Below, in pieces: positions 34,961 through 43,848 of a stretch of 64,000 nt of DNA. The DNA lies in the NCBI RefSeq assembly GCF_019972155.1, contig NZ_BOVL01000019.1, forward strand, positions 413,877 through 477,876, written 5' to 3'. The number at the start of each line of letters is the position of its first letter. The stretch's first letter is position 1. Below the pieces are notes generated by a model that worked only from the letters and a program-made list of their open reading frames with translations, was not told where the DNA came from and made no database searches. The position numbers and the translations under genes are program-made. The stretch comes from Bradyrhizobium sp. RD5-C2. GTDB taxonomy: Bacteria > Pseudomonadota > Alphaproteobacteria > Rhizobiales > Xanthobacteraceae.

Positions 34961-34971
34961 GAACTGGATCG

Positions 34972-36255
34972 TCAGTGCTTGTGTGGCGCCGGATGCGGCC
35001 TCGCAGCAGGATGCGGCCGTGGCGCAGGATGGGGCCGAGGTGCCGGCCGTGACACATGCGGCGGTGGCGCACGCCGGGGCGGCGGCGGAGGACGGTGCAC
35101 GGCCGGCGGATGCACGACCGCACGTGGCGGCGGTGGTGCATGCTGTGCGAATTGCGGTCTCGGCGCATGCACGGCTGGCGCTGCGACGTGCGGCGCCGGA
35201 GCGGGATGGTTGACGGCAACAGGCCGAGCGTGTCCCGTCGGCAGTGCGTGTACAGCCGGCGAAGCGTTTGCCGCAGGCAAGGCGTGTCCCGTTGTCGACG
35301 CGTGTGTCGGCGGTAGCGCGTTTCCGGTGGGCAGGGCGTGTCCTGTCGTGGTTGTCTGTGCTTGCGGCAGCGCGTTTCCGGAAGGCAGGGCGTGCCCCGT
35401 CGGCGACGCATGTGTTGGCGGCAGAGCGTTTCCGCTCGGCAGAGCGTGTCCTGGCGGCAGGGCATTCCCCGTCGGCAGAGTGTGTCCTGTCGTAGGCTGC
35501 GCATGCCGGGGCGGCGGTGCCGCGATTGGCTTGCCCGGGTGCGCGGCGATCACGCCTGCGCCGCTGAACCGTGCCGCGTGCGCGGTCGCGGCGATCGCCG
35601 GATGACCGTGATTGTTGGCAAGCGTCAGCGCCGGATCCTTCATCGCCGCTTCCGCGTGCCGCGTCTGCTCGCCGGTTGCAGCCACGTGGTGCTCGTTCGC
35701 GGCGGCGAGCTGTTGCGGCGTCGGTCTCACTGTGATGCCGCCGGTGCCGCCGTTGTAGCTGACGTTGGTCGTGTTGTTGATGACGGTCTTGCTGTAGACG
35801 TTGGTGACCGAGACATTCGTGATGTTGGTGACGGAGCGGTTGTAGAAGAAGCTGCCGCCGCGCCAATAGCCGCCGTCATAGCCGAGACCGGTGTAGCCGA
35901 AGCCGTATGCGATGCCGCCGTAGAAGCCGACGCTCGCTCCCCAGTATCCGGCGTGGAAGCCGTAGGCGCCATCGTTCCAGCCCCAATAGCCGGGCGTCCA
36001 TAGCAACTCTGGTGCGGGCGGAAGCACCCACGTGCCGGGCACCCAGTAGTAACCGATATCGTCGCTCCACGCCCAATAGCCCGGCGTCCAGATATAGCCG
36101 TCGCCGGGGATCGGCGGCTGCTCGTACACCGGCAATGGCGGCGGTGCCGCATCGACGCTGATGCCGATGGCGAGCTGCGCGCGCGCTGGCGCAGGTGGTG
36201 AAAGACAGCAGAGGCTAAGAGCCAGAGCGAGAGGCAGTCCGGCGATGCGGCGCAT
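34972..36255 (-). CDS. Secreted YXWGXW repeat protein with low-complexity repetitive tail
   Basis: 427 residues. A signal peptide (about 1-26, ending PARA-Q) precedes aromatic-rich repeats of the YXWGXW type (IWTPGYWAWSDD, WVPGTWV, LWTPGYWGWNDG). A Gly/Tyr/Asn-rich middle and a Pro/His/Ala-rich tail follow. In the tail (about residues 255-350) a degenerate unit TGHALPTGNALPP recurs. The end is a His/Pro/Arg-rich stretch. It is probably cell-surface or periplasmic; function unknown. Start at 36255 supported by GGAG upstream. Confidence 0.85.
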   Translation of the reverse strand: MRRIAGLPLALALSLCCLSPPAPARAQLAIGISVDAAPPPLPVYEQPPIPGDGYIWTPGYWAWSDDIGYYWVPGTWVLPPAPELLWTPGYWGWNDGAYGFHAGYWGASVGFYGGIAYGFGYTGLGYDGGYWRGGSFFYNRSVTNITNVSVTNVYSKTVINNTTNVSYNGGTGGITVRPTPQQLAAANEHHVAATGEQTRHAEAAMKDPALTLANNHGHPAIAATAHAARFSGAGVIAAHPGKPIAAPPPRHAQPTTGHTLPTGNALPPGHALPSGNALPPTHASPTGHALPSGNALPQAQTTTTGHALPTGNALPPTHASTTGHALPAANASPAVHALPTGHARPVAVNHPAPAPHVAAPAVHAPRPQFAQHAPPPPRAVVHPPAVHRPPPPPRRAPPPHVSRPAPRPHPAPRPHPAARPHPAPHKH

Positions 36256-36554
36256 GGCAGATACTCCAATCTTGCTTCCCCCAGCTTCGGACTCGAATAG
36301 TCGCGCCGGCATGAACCCGTTGTGAATATGTGCGCTGATGAGCGATCACGTGATCGCGCGACGATGGGATCGTTAACGACGACAGATGCAATTCAGTTTG
36401 GTGTCAGGATGGAACGCGAGCGCGCGCTCTCGCCGGCTTCATCACTGCGCCAAATAGTCGAATTTTCGTTTTGAATTGGACGACGACCCCCTGCGCGTCA
36501 TCAATCGACGATCGGAACATCCGGCTCGCATAAGGCCGGGCAGGGAGGTTTGGA

Positions 36555-37964
36555 ATGGCGCGATCCGCCGACATCGACATCAACGCGGGCGCGCGCCTCG
36601 ACAGGCTGCCGATCTGCGGATTCCACTGGCGCATCCTGGCCCTGATCGGCGCCGGCATGTTTCTCGACGCATTCGACATCTATCTGGCCGGCGGCGTGCT
36701 GGGCGCGGTGCTCAAGGAAGGCTGGTCGACGCTCGAGCTCAACGCCGCATTCGTCTCCGCGACCTTCGTCGGCATGACGATCGGGGCCTGGTTCTCCGGT
36801 ATCCTTGGCGACCGCTTCGGTCGCCGCTTCTCCTACCAGATGAACCTCGCGATCTTCGGCCTCGCGTCGATCGCGGCGGCCTTCGCACCCAGCATGACCG
36901 TCCTGATCGGCCTGCGCTTCATCATCGGCATCGGGCTCGGCGCGGAGATCGTGGTCGGCTACGCGACCTTGACGGAGTTCGTGCCGGCCGCTTCGCGCGG
37001 CCGCTGGATCGGACTCTTGGCCGTGATCACCAACTTCTCGCTGTTCGCGTCGTCCATGATCGGCCTGTGGGTGATCCCGACGCTCGGATGGCGCTACATG
37101 TTCGCCCTCGTCGGCATCCTGGCGATGATCGTCTGGTTCTTGCGCAAGTCGATGCCGGAATCGCCGCGCTGGCTTGCCGCGAACGGACGCACTGACGAGG
37201 CCGAGAAGATCTTGTCGACGATCGAAGCGGGGGCCGCGCGCAAGGGAACGCTGGCTCCCGTCGCCGCCAGCACGTTGGCGCAGGAATCGCCCGGCGCGGT
37301 CTGGCGCCTGTTCCAGCCGCCGTATCTCGCGCGCACGCTGCTCGGCAGCCTGCTGCACATCGTCGTCGGCTTCAGTCTCTACGGGTTCATCGGCTGGCTG
37401 CCGACCTTCATGGTCAAAGGCGGCCACAGCGTGGTCTCCTCGCTGGGCTACACCACCGTGATGGCGCTGGGCGGGCCGGTCGGATCGCTGATCGGGCTCG
37501 TGCTGGCGGATCGGCTGGGACGCCGGCTCTCGATCGTCTGCTCGTCGATTGCGGCAGCCGTGCTCGGTATCGCCTATCCGCATATGCCGGATGGCGTTGC
37601 GCTCGCGGGCATTGGCTTCCTGCTGGTCACCGCGATCTACGTCATGCTGGCGACCGGGTTCGCGATGCACGTCCCCGAACTGTTCCCGACGCGCTATCGG
37701 CTTCGCGGCACGGCGATCTGCGCCACGTCCGGACGGATCGCGACCGCGCTGGTGCAGTATGTCGTGGTCGCGATCTTCGCCTGGCAGGGCTTGACCGGCG
37801 TGCTGACGACGTTGGCCGGCATCCTCGTCTTCCAGGCGGTGGTCTTTCTTGTGTTCGGATTCGAGACCAAGGGACGATCGCTAGAGGACGCATCGGCTAT
37901 CGCCGACGGAGAGACAGCGAGTCACTCGTCCATCGCGCGGAGGCCGGCGGACATCGGGGCCTAG
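36555..37964 (+). CDS. Major facilitator superfamily transporter
   Basis: 469 residues with 12 predicted membrane spans. Motif A appears as GDRFGRRFSYQ between segments 2 and 3 and as ADRLGRRLSI in the second half; PESPRWL follows segment 6. This is the sugar porter/SV2-like or aromatic-acid type. The gene lies beside a LysR regulator and a HAD/CoA-transferase/thioesterase operon, so it may bring in the organic acid that operon degrades. RBS GGGAGG. Its TAG overlaps the convergent LysR stop by four bases. Confidence 0.88.
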   Translation: MARSADIDINAGARLDRLPICGFHWRILALIGAGMFLDAFDIYLAGGVLGAVLKEGWSTLELNAAFVSATFVGMTIGAWFSGILGDRFGRRFSYQMNLAIFGLASIAAAFAPSMTVLIGLRFIIGIGLGAEIVVGYATLTEFVPAASRGRWIGLLAVITNFSLFASSMIGLWVIPTLGWRYMFALVGILAMIVWFLRKSMPESPRWLAANGRTDEAEKILSTIEAGAARKGTLAPVAASTLAQESPGAVWRLFQPPYLARTLLGSLLHIVVGFSLYGFIGWLPTFMVKGGHSVVSSLGYTTVMALGGPVGSLIGLVLADRLGRRLSIVCSSIAAAVLGIAYPHMPDGVALAGIGFLLVTAIYVMLATGFAMHVPELFPTRYRLRGTAICATSGRIATALVQYVVVAIFAWQGLTGVLTTLAGILVFQAVVFLVFGFETKGRSLEDASAIADGETASHSSIARRPADIGA

Positions 37965-38863
37965 CCCAGATCGGAGCACGCCGCCCTGAGCCGATCGCGG
38001 AGCCAGCCGTTCGCATTGCTCTGATCGTATCTGCGATGCCAGTACAACATCCAGTCGAACGGCGCCGATTCGAACGGCAGTTCTTCCATCCGCAGACCGT
38101 CGTCCATCAGCACGGCAGCGAGATGCCTCGGCATCACGGCGAGCAGATCGGCGCTCTTCAAGACATGAGGCACGACCAGCCAATGCGGCACATTCAGCGT
38201 GATGCGCCGTCGATGGCCGCGTTCGGCGAGCACATCGTCGACGAAGCGAAGATCGGTCGGGCTCATCGAGACCTTCATGTGCTCCTGCGCGATGAAGCGC
38301 TCGAAGGTCAGCCGCCCGCGCTTGATCGGGTGACCGCTCCGCATCAGGCAGACCATGCGGTCGCGCAGCAGCGTCTCGGATCGGATCGATGCGGAATGCT
38401 CGAGACCCATGCTGACAGCGACGTCGATCTCGTCCCGCTCCAGCGCATCGATCGTGAGCGAAGGCGGCAGATGGATGATGTTGTAGGAGATCCGCGCGTC
38501 CGGCGGCCGCGCCGCCGCAAGTCGCGGCAGCAGCAGACACGCAAGAATATCCGACATTCTGATCGTGAAGCCGCGTTCCGTTCGGCCTGGATCGAAGCCG
38601 GCATCGCTCGCCATCACGCGCTCGACCTGGCGCAGCACCTGGCGCAGCGGCTCTGCCAGTTCGGTGGCGCGGGGCGTGGGCTTCATCCCGCTTGTCGTCC
38701 GCACCAGAAGCTCGTCCTCGAACATCGCGCGCAGCCGGTTGAGCGCGTTGCTCATCGCAGGTTGACTGAGGCCGACGCGGTCGGCTGCCTTGGTGACATG
38801 ACGCTCGGTCAGCAGTGCGTCCAACGCGACGAGCAGATTGAGGTCGATGGATCGGAGGTTCAT
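37961..38863 (-). CDS. LysR-family regulator
   Basis: 300 residues. HTH near the N-terminus: LNLLVALDALLTERHVTKAADRVGLSQPAMSNALNRLRAMFEDELLVRT. The effector-binding domain follows. The HTH and IVD-like region resemble the NodD/NocR/SyrM-type LTTR group. MNLRSIDL was chosen as start because an LTTR-type T-N11-A palindrome overlaps the upstream in-frame ATG at 38875. It diverges from the HAD-CoA transferase-thioesterase operon with about 95 bp between starts and is convergent with the MFS gene; it probably regulates the divergent operon. Confidence 0.88.
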   Translation of the reverse strand: MNLRSIDLNLLVALDALLTERHVTKAADRVGLSQPAMSNALNRLRAMFEDELLVRTTSGMKPTPRATELAEPLRQVLRQVERVMASDAGFDPGRTERGFTIRMSDILACLLLPRLAAARPPDARISYNIIHLPPSLTIDALERDEIDVAVSMGLEHSASIRSETLLRDRMVCLMRSGHPIKRGRLTFERFIAQEHMKVSMSPTDLRFVDDVLAERGHRRRITLNVPHWLVVPHVLKSADLLAVMPRHLAAVLMDDGLRMEELPFESAPFDWMLYWHRRYDQSNANGWLRDRLRAACSDLG

Positions 38864-38869
38864 GCCGTC

Positions 38870-38884
38870 ATTCATATCGTGAAT
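38870..38884. promoter_or_regulatory. Possible LysR box (T-N11-A)
   Basis: ATTCA-TATCG-TGAAT, a perfect 5-bp inverted repeat containing T-N11-A, in the divergent region between the LysR and HAD genes, seven bases from the LysR start. Confidence 0.55.
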
Positions 38885-38958
38885 AGTCAGAGATCACAAA
38901 TCCATTTCATCTATGGCAGCGCAGCGCCTATCCAATCGGCTGAACCCAGGAGGCATCA

Positions 38959-39660
38959 ATGAGCTTTGAGACCATCAAGCGCGAAGTGAAGATCTGCATG
39001 TTCGATCAGTACGGCACGGTCGTTGACATGCAGGGCGGCCTGACCAGGATCGCGACGCCGTTCCTTGCGAAGAAGGGCTGGAAGGGCGACCCGAATTCCT
39101 TCGTCACATGGTGGCGGCGCACGCATTTCGAGAATTCGATGATCGACGCGCTGCTGCATCGCGAGCACACGCCCTATCGCGAGATCGGACACCGCGCGGT
39201 GTCCCACGTGATGGACCGCGCCAAGATCGACTACACGATGGACGACGTGCGCTATCTTGTCGGCGAGATCGAAAAGCTGGTGCCGTTTCCGGAGGTGCCG
39301 GAAGCGCTGGCGCGGTTGCAAGCCAAATACAAGCTGGTGGTGCTCTCGAACGGCGATCCGGACATGCTCGAGACCGCGAAGCAGTACCACAAGGTCCCGT
39401 TCGATCGCGTGATCTCGGTGGCGGAAGCCAATTCGTTCAAGCCGCATGTCGCGACCTATACCAAAGCGGCCGAGATCATGGGTGTGAAGCCCGATCAAGT
39501 GCTGTTCGTCGCCAACCACGCCTTCGACTGTATCGGCGCCAAGTCCGCCGGCATGCGCACCGCCTTCATCGACCGGCGCAGCCGCCCGTTCGGCATCACG
39601 CCGCACCAGCCCGACATCCTGGTGCCGTCGATGAAGGACCTCGCCGATGCGATCGTCTGA
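38959..39660 (+). CDS. HAD superfamily hydrolase, haloacid dehalogenase type II-like
   Basis: 233 residues. The nucleophile Asp is in CMFDQYGTVVDMQGG (type II dehalogenases have FD-x-YGT). Motif II is VVLSNGDPDML, and the Lys and acidic loop are in SFKPHVATY and FVANHAFDCIGAKSAGM. It could be an L-2-haloacid dehalogenase or a phosphatase-like HAD; the YGT and SNG residues favour the dehalogenase type. RBS AGGAGG. The next gene overlaps its 3' end by 14 bp. Confidence 0.87.
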   Translation: MSFETIKREVKICMFDQYGTVVDMQGGLTRIATPFLAKKGWKGDPNSFVTWWRRTHFENSMIDALLHREHTPYREIGHRAVSHVMDRAKIDYTMDDVRYLVGEIEKLVPFPEVPEALARLQAKYKLVVLSNGDPDMLETAKQYHKVPFDRVISVAEANSFKPHVATYTKAAEIMGVKPDQVLFVANHAFDCIGAKSAGMRTAFIDRRSRPFGITPHQPDILVPSMKDLADAIV

Positions 39661-40885
39661 TCGCGAGCCGCTGTCGGGCATCAGGGTCCTCGATCTCTGC
39701 CGGGTGGTCTCCGGTCCCTTTGCAACGATGCAACTCGGAGATCTCGGCGCCGACATCGTCAAGATCGAGGATCCGCGGCAGGGCGACGAAAGCCGCCGCT
39801 ACGGGCCGCCGTTCGTCGGCGGCGAGAGCGCGTATTTCCTCTCGGTGAACCGCAACAAGCGCAGTTGCGCCATCGATCTGAAGTCGCCGGCGGGCCGCGA
39901 CGCGGTGCTCGATCTCGTATCCGTGGCCGACGTCGTGATCGAGAATTTCCGTCCCGGCACGCTCGACAAATGGGGGCTCGGTTTCGACGCGCTGTGCGCC
40001 CGCAAGGGCGATATCATCCTGTGCAGCATCTCGGGATTCGGCCGCACCGGTGCGGACGCCTTGCGCCCCGGCTACGATCTGATCCTGCAGGGCGAGTCCG
40101 GCGTGATGGACATCACCGGTGATCCCGAGGGGCCGCCGACCAAGGTCGGCACCTCGATCGCCGATCTCGTCACCGGCCTGTATGCGTCGCATTCGGTGCT
40201 CGCCGCGTTGATGCGGAAGAGCCGGACGGGCGAGGGCGGCCGGGTCGACGTCTCGATGCTCGACGCCATGGCATCGCTGCTGACGTTCAACGCCGGCATG
40301 TACTTCGCCACGGGAGAGAGCCCGAGGCGCCGCGGCAACGTCCACCCGACCATCAGTCCGTACGAACCGTTCGAGGCGAGTGACGGCTGGATCAATGTCG
40401 GGGTCGCGAACGACAAGTTCTGGGCGGCCTTTTGCGACGTCATCGACCGCCCGGACCTGCGCGAAGATGCGCGTTTCGAAACCGCCCCTAAGCGCGCGGC
40501 GAGCCGCAACGAACTCGTCGCGATCCTCGCCCCGATCTTTGCCCGCAGGAGCCGCGCCGATTGGTTGCAGGCGCTCGCCGCGGCCGGCATTCCCTGCGGC
40601 GCGATCAAGTCCGTCGGCGAAGTCTGCGAGGCGCCGCAACTCACGCAGCGCGGCATGGTCCAGACCGTCAGCCATCCAGCGGCAGGGGACGTCAAGTTCA
40701 TCGCCCGGCCGACGCGGTTCGGCGACGAACCGCCGGCGCCTTCCACGCCACCGCCGATGCTCGGCGAACACACCCGCGAGGTGCTTGCGGAATGGCGCGG
40801 CTGGACCGACGATCGGCTCGAGAGATTCGCCCTCGAAGGCGCGTTCGGAGACTTTGGACGGACCTTCGTGCGATCGCCCATTTGA
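39647..40885 (+). CDS. CaiB/BaiF family III CoA-transferase
   Basis: 412 residues. Family III layout: LSGIRVLDLCRVVSGPFATMQLGDLGADIVKIEDP at the N-terminus, RNKRSCAIDLKSPAGRDAVLDLV, and the catalytic Asp in the region GPGYD-like (ALRPGYDLILQGESGVMDITG). It moves CoA between carboxylic acids, for example formate, oxalate or a larger dicarboxylate. It is in an operon with a HAD hydrolase and a thioesterase, suggesting activation and release of an organic acid; substrate unknown. Confidence 0.9.
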   Translation: MRSSDREPLSGIRVLDLCRVVSGPFATMQLGDLGADIVKIEDPRQGDESRRYGPPFVGGESAYFLSVNRNKRSCAIDLKSPAGRDAVLDLVSVADVVIENFRPGTLDKWGLGFDALCARKGDIILCSISGFGRTGADALRPGYDLILQGESGVMDITGDPEGPPTKVGTSIADLVTGLYASHSVLAALMRKSRTGEGGRVDVSMLDAMASLLTFNAGMYFATGESPRRRGNVHPTISPYEPFEASDGWINVGVANDKFWAAFCDVIDRPDLREDARFETAPKRAASRNELVAILAPIFARRSRADWLQALAAAGIPCGAIKSVGEVCEAPQLTQRGMVQTVSHPAAGDVKFIARPTRFGDEPPAPSTPPPMLGEHTREVLAEWRGWTDDRLERFALEGAFGDFGRTFVRSPI

Positions 40886-40905
40886 GCCGTCATGTGAGTG
40901 TCGTC

Positions 40906-41328
40906 ATGAGAGATATCGCCGAGCAGATGATGCGCCGCGCCGTCGAAGACGAACGGCAGGAATTCGGATCGTTCTTCCTGTCGCGCTTGTTCGGCCTCGA
41001 TATCGCCTACCAAGGCGAGGCGTGCATCGTCTCCTTCGACGTCGAGAGGCCGCTGTTCAACCCGCAAGGCACGCTGCACGGCGGGGTTCTCGCGACCGCG
41101 CTCGACATCTCGATGGGGCATCTCGTCAACCACGTCGCGGGTGCCGGCACCACGCTCGAGATGAAGGTGCAATATCTCGCCGCGGTCCGCGAAGGGCGCG
41201 TGACCTGTCATGCGACCTTCCTGAAGCGTGGCCGGAAGACCTTCTTCGTGCAATCCCAGGCCTCCACCGCAGCCGGCGAGCCGATCGCGCATGCGACGTC
41301 GACCTGGCAGCTGCTGAGCCGGAGCTGA
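40906..41328 (+). CDS. PaaI-type hotdog thioesterase
   Basis: 140 residues. Hotdog fold: LFNPQGTLHGGVLATALDISMGHLVN carries the conserved G-T-L-H-G-G motif with the catalytic Asp nearby (ALDISMG), and MKVQYLAAVREGRVTCHATFLKRGRKTFFVQSQA forms the core strands. It hydrolyses acyl-CoA. The start at 40906 is tentative; a GTG at 40894 is also in frame. It follows the CoA-transferase by 20 bp. Confidence 0.87.
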   Translation: MRDIAEQMMRRAVEDERQEFGSFFLSRLFGLDIAYQGEACIVSFDVERPLFNPQGTLHGGVLATALDISMGHLVNHVAGAGTTLEMKVQYLAAVREGRVTCHATFLKRGRKTFFVQSQASTAAGEPIAHATSTWQLLSRS

Positions 41329-41488
41329 GAAGCGCGGCCGGCTCGGGTCGGCCCGTTGTCTCGCTGCCAAAGCCGTGGGTATCGCGGCGGAGCGGACCCC
41401 TGACGCAAATCCCCGATGTCGTGAAAGCACGACCTGCTGAGGCTCGTTCCTTCGCACGAAACGGTCACGAGCATTGCCAGGATCGTGA

Positions 41489-41513
41489 TCCGGCTTCATA
41501 CTCTGAAGCCGGA
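41489..41513. terminator. Hairpin after the thioesterase gene
   Basis: TCCGGCTTCA / TGAAGCCGGA, a perfect 10-bp stem with a 5-base loop, 160 bp after the thioesterase stop and 70 bp before the pentapeptide gene. No T-run; may act as a Rho-assisted terminator. Confidence 0.5.
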
Positions 41514-41582
41514 ACTGCATCTCCACGGCGCGGCCGACGCGAAGATGCGAAGCGGCGATACCTCAAAAGCGGAAGGACGGCG

Positions 41583-42395
41583 ATGCGGTTTCGTCTCGCA
41601 TTTGCCCTTGTATCGATGGCGGCGCTGCTCGTTGATCCGATTGCCGCCATGTCGCAGGACATGTTGCGCGGCGTCGACCTCGAAAGTCCCGAGATGACGA
41701 CGTCGGAGATGACGCGCGCCGAAGTCGACGCGCTCCTCAAGGTCGCGCCTCAGGGGGACCGACGCGGCGCAGATTTGGAAGGAAAGCGGCTGTCGCACCT
41801 CGATCTCGCGGGCCTCGACTTCTCCGGCGGCAACCTTCATCTCGCAAAGCTCAACCGAACCAATTTGAAAGCAGCGCGCTTCGATCGGGCCATGCTGAAC
41901 CAGGCTTGGCTCATCGACGCAGATCTGACGGGCGCGTCCCTCGTCAAGGCGACGCTGCTCGGCACGCAGATGCAGCGCGCCAAGCTTGGCGGCGCCGATT
42001 TGAGCGGCGCTCGCATCACCGCCGATCTATCCGGCGCCAGCCTGATCGGGGCCAAGCTCGCGGGCGCGGATTTGAGCGCCGATATGCGCAACCAATCGAT
42101 GGGCCTGATGCGTGGCGTCCTCAAGTCCGCCGATCTCCGGAATGCGGATCTGAGCGGCGCCAATCTCTCGCGCGCCGATCTCGAATTCGCGCAGTTGCAG
42201 AATGCCAATTTGGCGAACTGCAACCTCATCAAGGCTGATCTTGCGGGAGCAGATCTATCTGGCGCCAATCTCGCCGGCGCCGATTTCACCGGGACCGACC
42301 TTGCGTCGGCCGTCCTGCCGGGCGCGGCCGCCCTGGCAGAGGCCAGCAATCTGGACAAGGCCTGGAACCTGGACCTGGCACGGCGGCCAAATTAG
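41583..42395 (+). CDS. Secreted pentapeptide-repeat protein
   Basis: 270 residues. A signal peptide (about 1-25) is followed by an acidic linker and then A(D/N)LxG repeats from residue 60 to 255 (e.g. GADLEGKRLSHLDLAGLDFSGG, ADLSGANLSRADLEFAQLQNANLANCNL, ADLAGADLSGANLAGADFTG). These form a right-handed quadrilateral beta-helix. Being exported it is not a gyrase-protecting Qnr-type protein; role unknown. The same frame stays open far upstream through the CoA-transferase gene, but GGAAGGA before 41583 and the signal peptide fix the start. Confidence 0.88.
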   Translation: MRFRLAFALVSMAALLVDPIAAMSQDMLRGVDLESPEMTTSEMTRAEVDALLKVAPQGDRRGADLEGKRLSHLDLAGLDFSGGNLHLAKLNRTNLKAARFDRAMLNQAWLIDADLTGASLVKATLLGTQMQRAKLGGADLSGARITADLSGASLIGAKLAGADLSADMRNQSMGLMRGVLKSADLRNADLSGANLSRADLEFAQLQNANLANCNLIKADLAGADLSGANLAGADFTGTDLASAVLPGAAALAEASNLDKAWNLDLARRPN

Positions 42396-42516
42396 GGATC
42401 GAATTGCGGCGCCCTGGTCGCAGCGCCTTGACCAAGGCGCAGCACGCATGCGGTCACGCCCGATCTGTCGTATAGTTGCGAGCGAGGGGGCTGCTGCCTT
42501 GCAACGGAGGTCCTCC

Positions 42517-42936
42517 ATGAAGGTCAAGGATGTGATGCACAAGGGCGTCGATTGGGTCAGCCCTGATACCCCGATCACTGAAATCGCGAAATTGATGCAA
42601 GGGCACGACGTCGGCTGCATTCCGGTCGGGCAAGACGATCGTCTGATCGGGATGGTGACGGATCGCGATCTTGTCTGCAAAGGTCTTGCGAGCAAGGACT
42701 TCAACTCTACGCGCACCACAGCGCGCGATGTGATGACCGAAGGAATCCACTGCTGCCGCGAAGACGACGATCTTGCGAAAGCGGTGCATCACATGGAGAC
42801 GCTGAAGATCCGCAAGCTACCTGTCATCAACAAGAGCAAACGGATGGTCGGCATGGTCAGCCTGGGGGAGATAGGCCACTTTGCCGGTGCCGATCTGATG
42901 TCCCAATACATGAAGAGCGTGTCGGCTCATCATTGA
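42517..42936 (+). CDS. CBS-domain pair protein
   Basis: 139 residues consisting of two CBS motifs: VKDVMHKGVDWVSPDTPITEIAKLMQGHDVGCIPVGQDDRLIGMVTDRDLV and ARDVMTEGIHCCREDDDLAKAVHHMETLKIRKLPVINKSKRMVGMVSLGEI. Such Bateman modules bind adenine nucleotides and respond to energy state; stand-alone forms are common in this group and often stress induced. RBS ACGGAGG. The last chromosomal gene before the integrated element. Confidence 0.92.
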   Translation: MKVKDVMHKGVDWVSPDTPITEIAKLMQGHDVGCIPVGQDDRLIGMVTDRDLVCKGLASKDFNSTRTTARDVMTEGIHCCREDDDLAKAVHHMETLKIRKLPVINKSKRMVGMVSLGEIGHFAGADLMSQYMKSVSAHH

Positions 42937-43007
42937 GGCGAGGCCGGTCTGCTGAAACCCGGCAGATCGGCCGGCACCATGGCCGGACGACAAACCCGAC
43001 AATGAAG

Positions 43008-43070
43008 TGGCGCACCCGACACGATTCGAACGTGTGACCTTTGCCTTCGGAGGGCAACGCTCTATCCAGC
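43008..43070. repeat. attL: 63-bp duplicate of the tRNA-Arg 3' end
   Basis: Identical to 60506-60568. It covers the 3' CCA, acceptor 3' strand, T arm, variable loop, anticodon arm and part of the D arm, then diverges (AACACTG instead of TGAGCTA), so it cannot encode a whole tRNA. Confidence 0.95.
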
Positions 43071-43145
43071 AACACTGAAAAATCGCTGTAAAATCAATGG
43101 TATTCTAAGTGCAGTCATTGCGCAACCGGCTGCTACGCAGCCGGG

Positions 43146-43165
43146 GCTGTGACAGGGCTGTGACA
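43146..43165 (+). promoter_or_regulatory. Probable integrase arm-type sites, left end
   Basis: Two GCTGTGACA repeats starting at 43146 and 43157, an 11-bp (one helical turn) phase. The same arrangement occurs at the right end (60413 and 60424). They begin 76 bp inside attL. Confidence 0.7.
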
Positions 43166-43170
43166 AGCCG

Positions 43171-43656
43171 CTACACGAATACGCGCAACGCAGTATCGCG
43201 ATCCAAAAACCCTTGGTTCGCGTCCAGAATTTCGAAGCACTTTGCAAATATCGTTCGGTTCGTGGACGCTTGTTCAGGTGATAGCTCTCCCTTGCGGTGC
43301 AACTCAGACGTGGCCTCGTCAACAACATGCCAATAAGACTCGCGGCTTCTGCGGAAAAGGCGCGTCAGCAAGAGCCCTAGCTCTAAGCAATCTTCCGGAA
43401 TGTCCTCGTATCCCGGCGGATCCCGTGCGAGCAAGAAATCAGGTGTTACGTGCAAGAAATGGGCGGCTTGGAGCAGCCGACGGACGGGAATGTTGGACTT
43501 CCCTCCTTCGTAATTCTGTATTTGCTGAGGGCTTACGCATAACTCTGATGCGAGCCGTAACTGAGTTGCCGTGGCCGCCCGGCGAGCCGTTCGTAGTCTT
43601 CTTCCGCCGACCCGCGTCGCAACGCCGACGCGTGGCCGCCCGCGCTTATTACTCAT
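43171..43656 (-). CDS. XRE/Cro-type HTH regulator
   Basis: 161 residues. The HTH is LRTARRAATATQLRLASELCVSPQQIQNYEGGKSNIPVRRLLQAAHFLHVTPDFLL, a standard HTH_3 domain at the N-terminal half. The C-terminal helical part has no known domain. It is divergent from the replication genes and probably keeps the element quiescent, like a phage repressor. Start at ATG 43656 with GGAG upstream; a GTG one codon earlier is possible. It begins the left end of the element. Confidence 0.87.
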   Translation of the reverse strand: MSNKRGRPRVGVATRVGGRRLRTARRAATATQLRLASELCVSPQQIQNYEGGKSNIPVRRLLQAAHFLHVTPDFLLARDPPGYEDIPEDCLELGLLLTRLFRRSRESYWHVVDEATSELHRKGELSPEQASTNRTIFAKCFEILDANQGFLDRDTALRVFV

Positions 43657-43848
43657 CACCTAGCTCCAACGATCATGACGCACTCCAAACGAAAATTCGA
43701 ACAAGATCAACAGGTCAAAAAAACTTTCGATTTTCTATTTTCATTTGGGTGACGGACGACGCCCCTTGCGCCAATTGATGGCCACGCTCTTTCTCACATG
43801 GTGGATAGACCGGCCCTGGGTTGAAACGGCGATCGTGACTCATTTGGA

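Noticed and set aside
35220..35500. CRISPR-like array of short repeats
   Set aside because: The repeats are coding, of degenerate length and sequence, and translate as a continuous Pro/Ala/His tail of the YXWGXW protein; no spacers or cas genes.
40380..41582. Upstream continuation of the pentapeptide-repeat frame through the CoA-transferase and thioesterase genes
   Set aside because: Arg/Ser/Pro-rich translation antagonistic to two well-supported genes; the signal peptide and RBS place the start at 41583.
43008..43076. Second tRNA-Arg gene at the left end of the element
   Set aside because: Only the 3' 63 bases are present; the 5' acceptor strand and part of the D arm are missing, so it is the attL copy.
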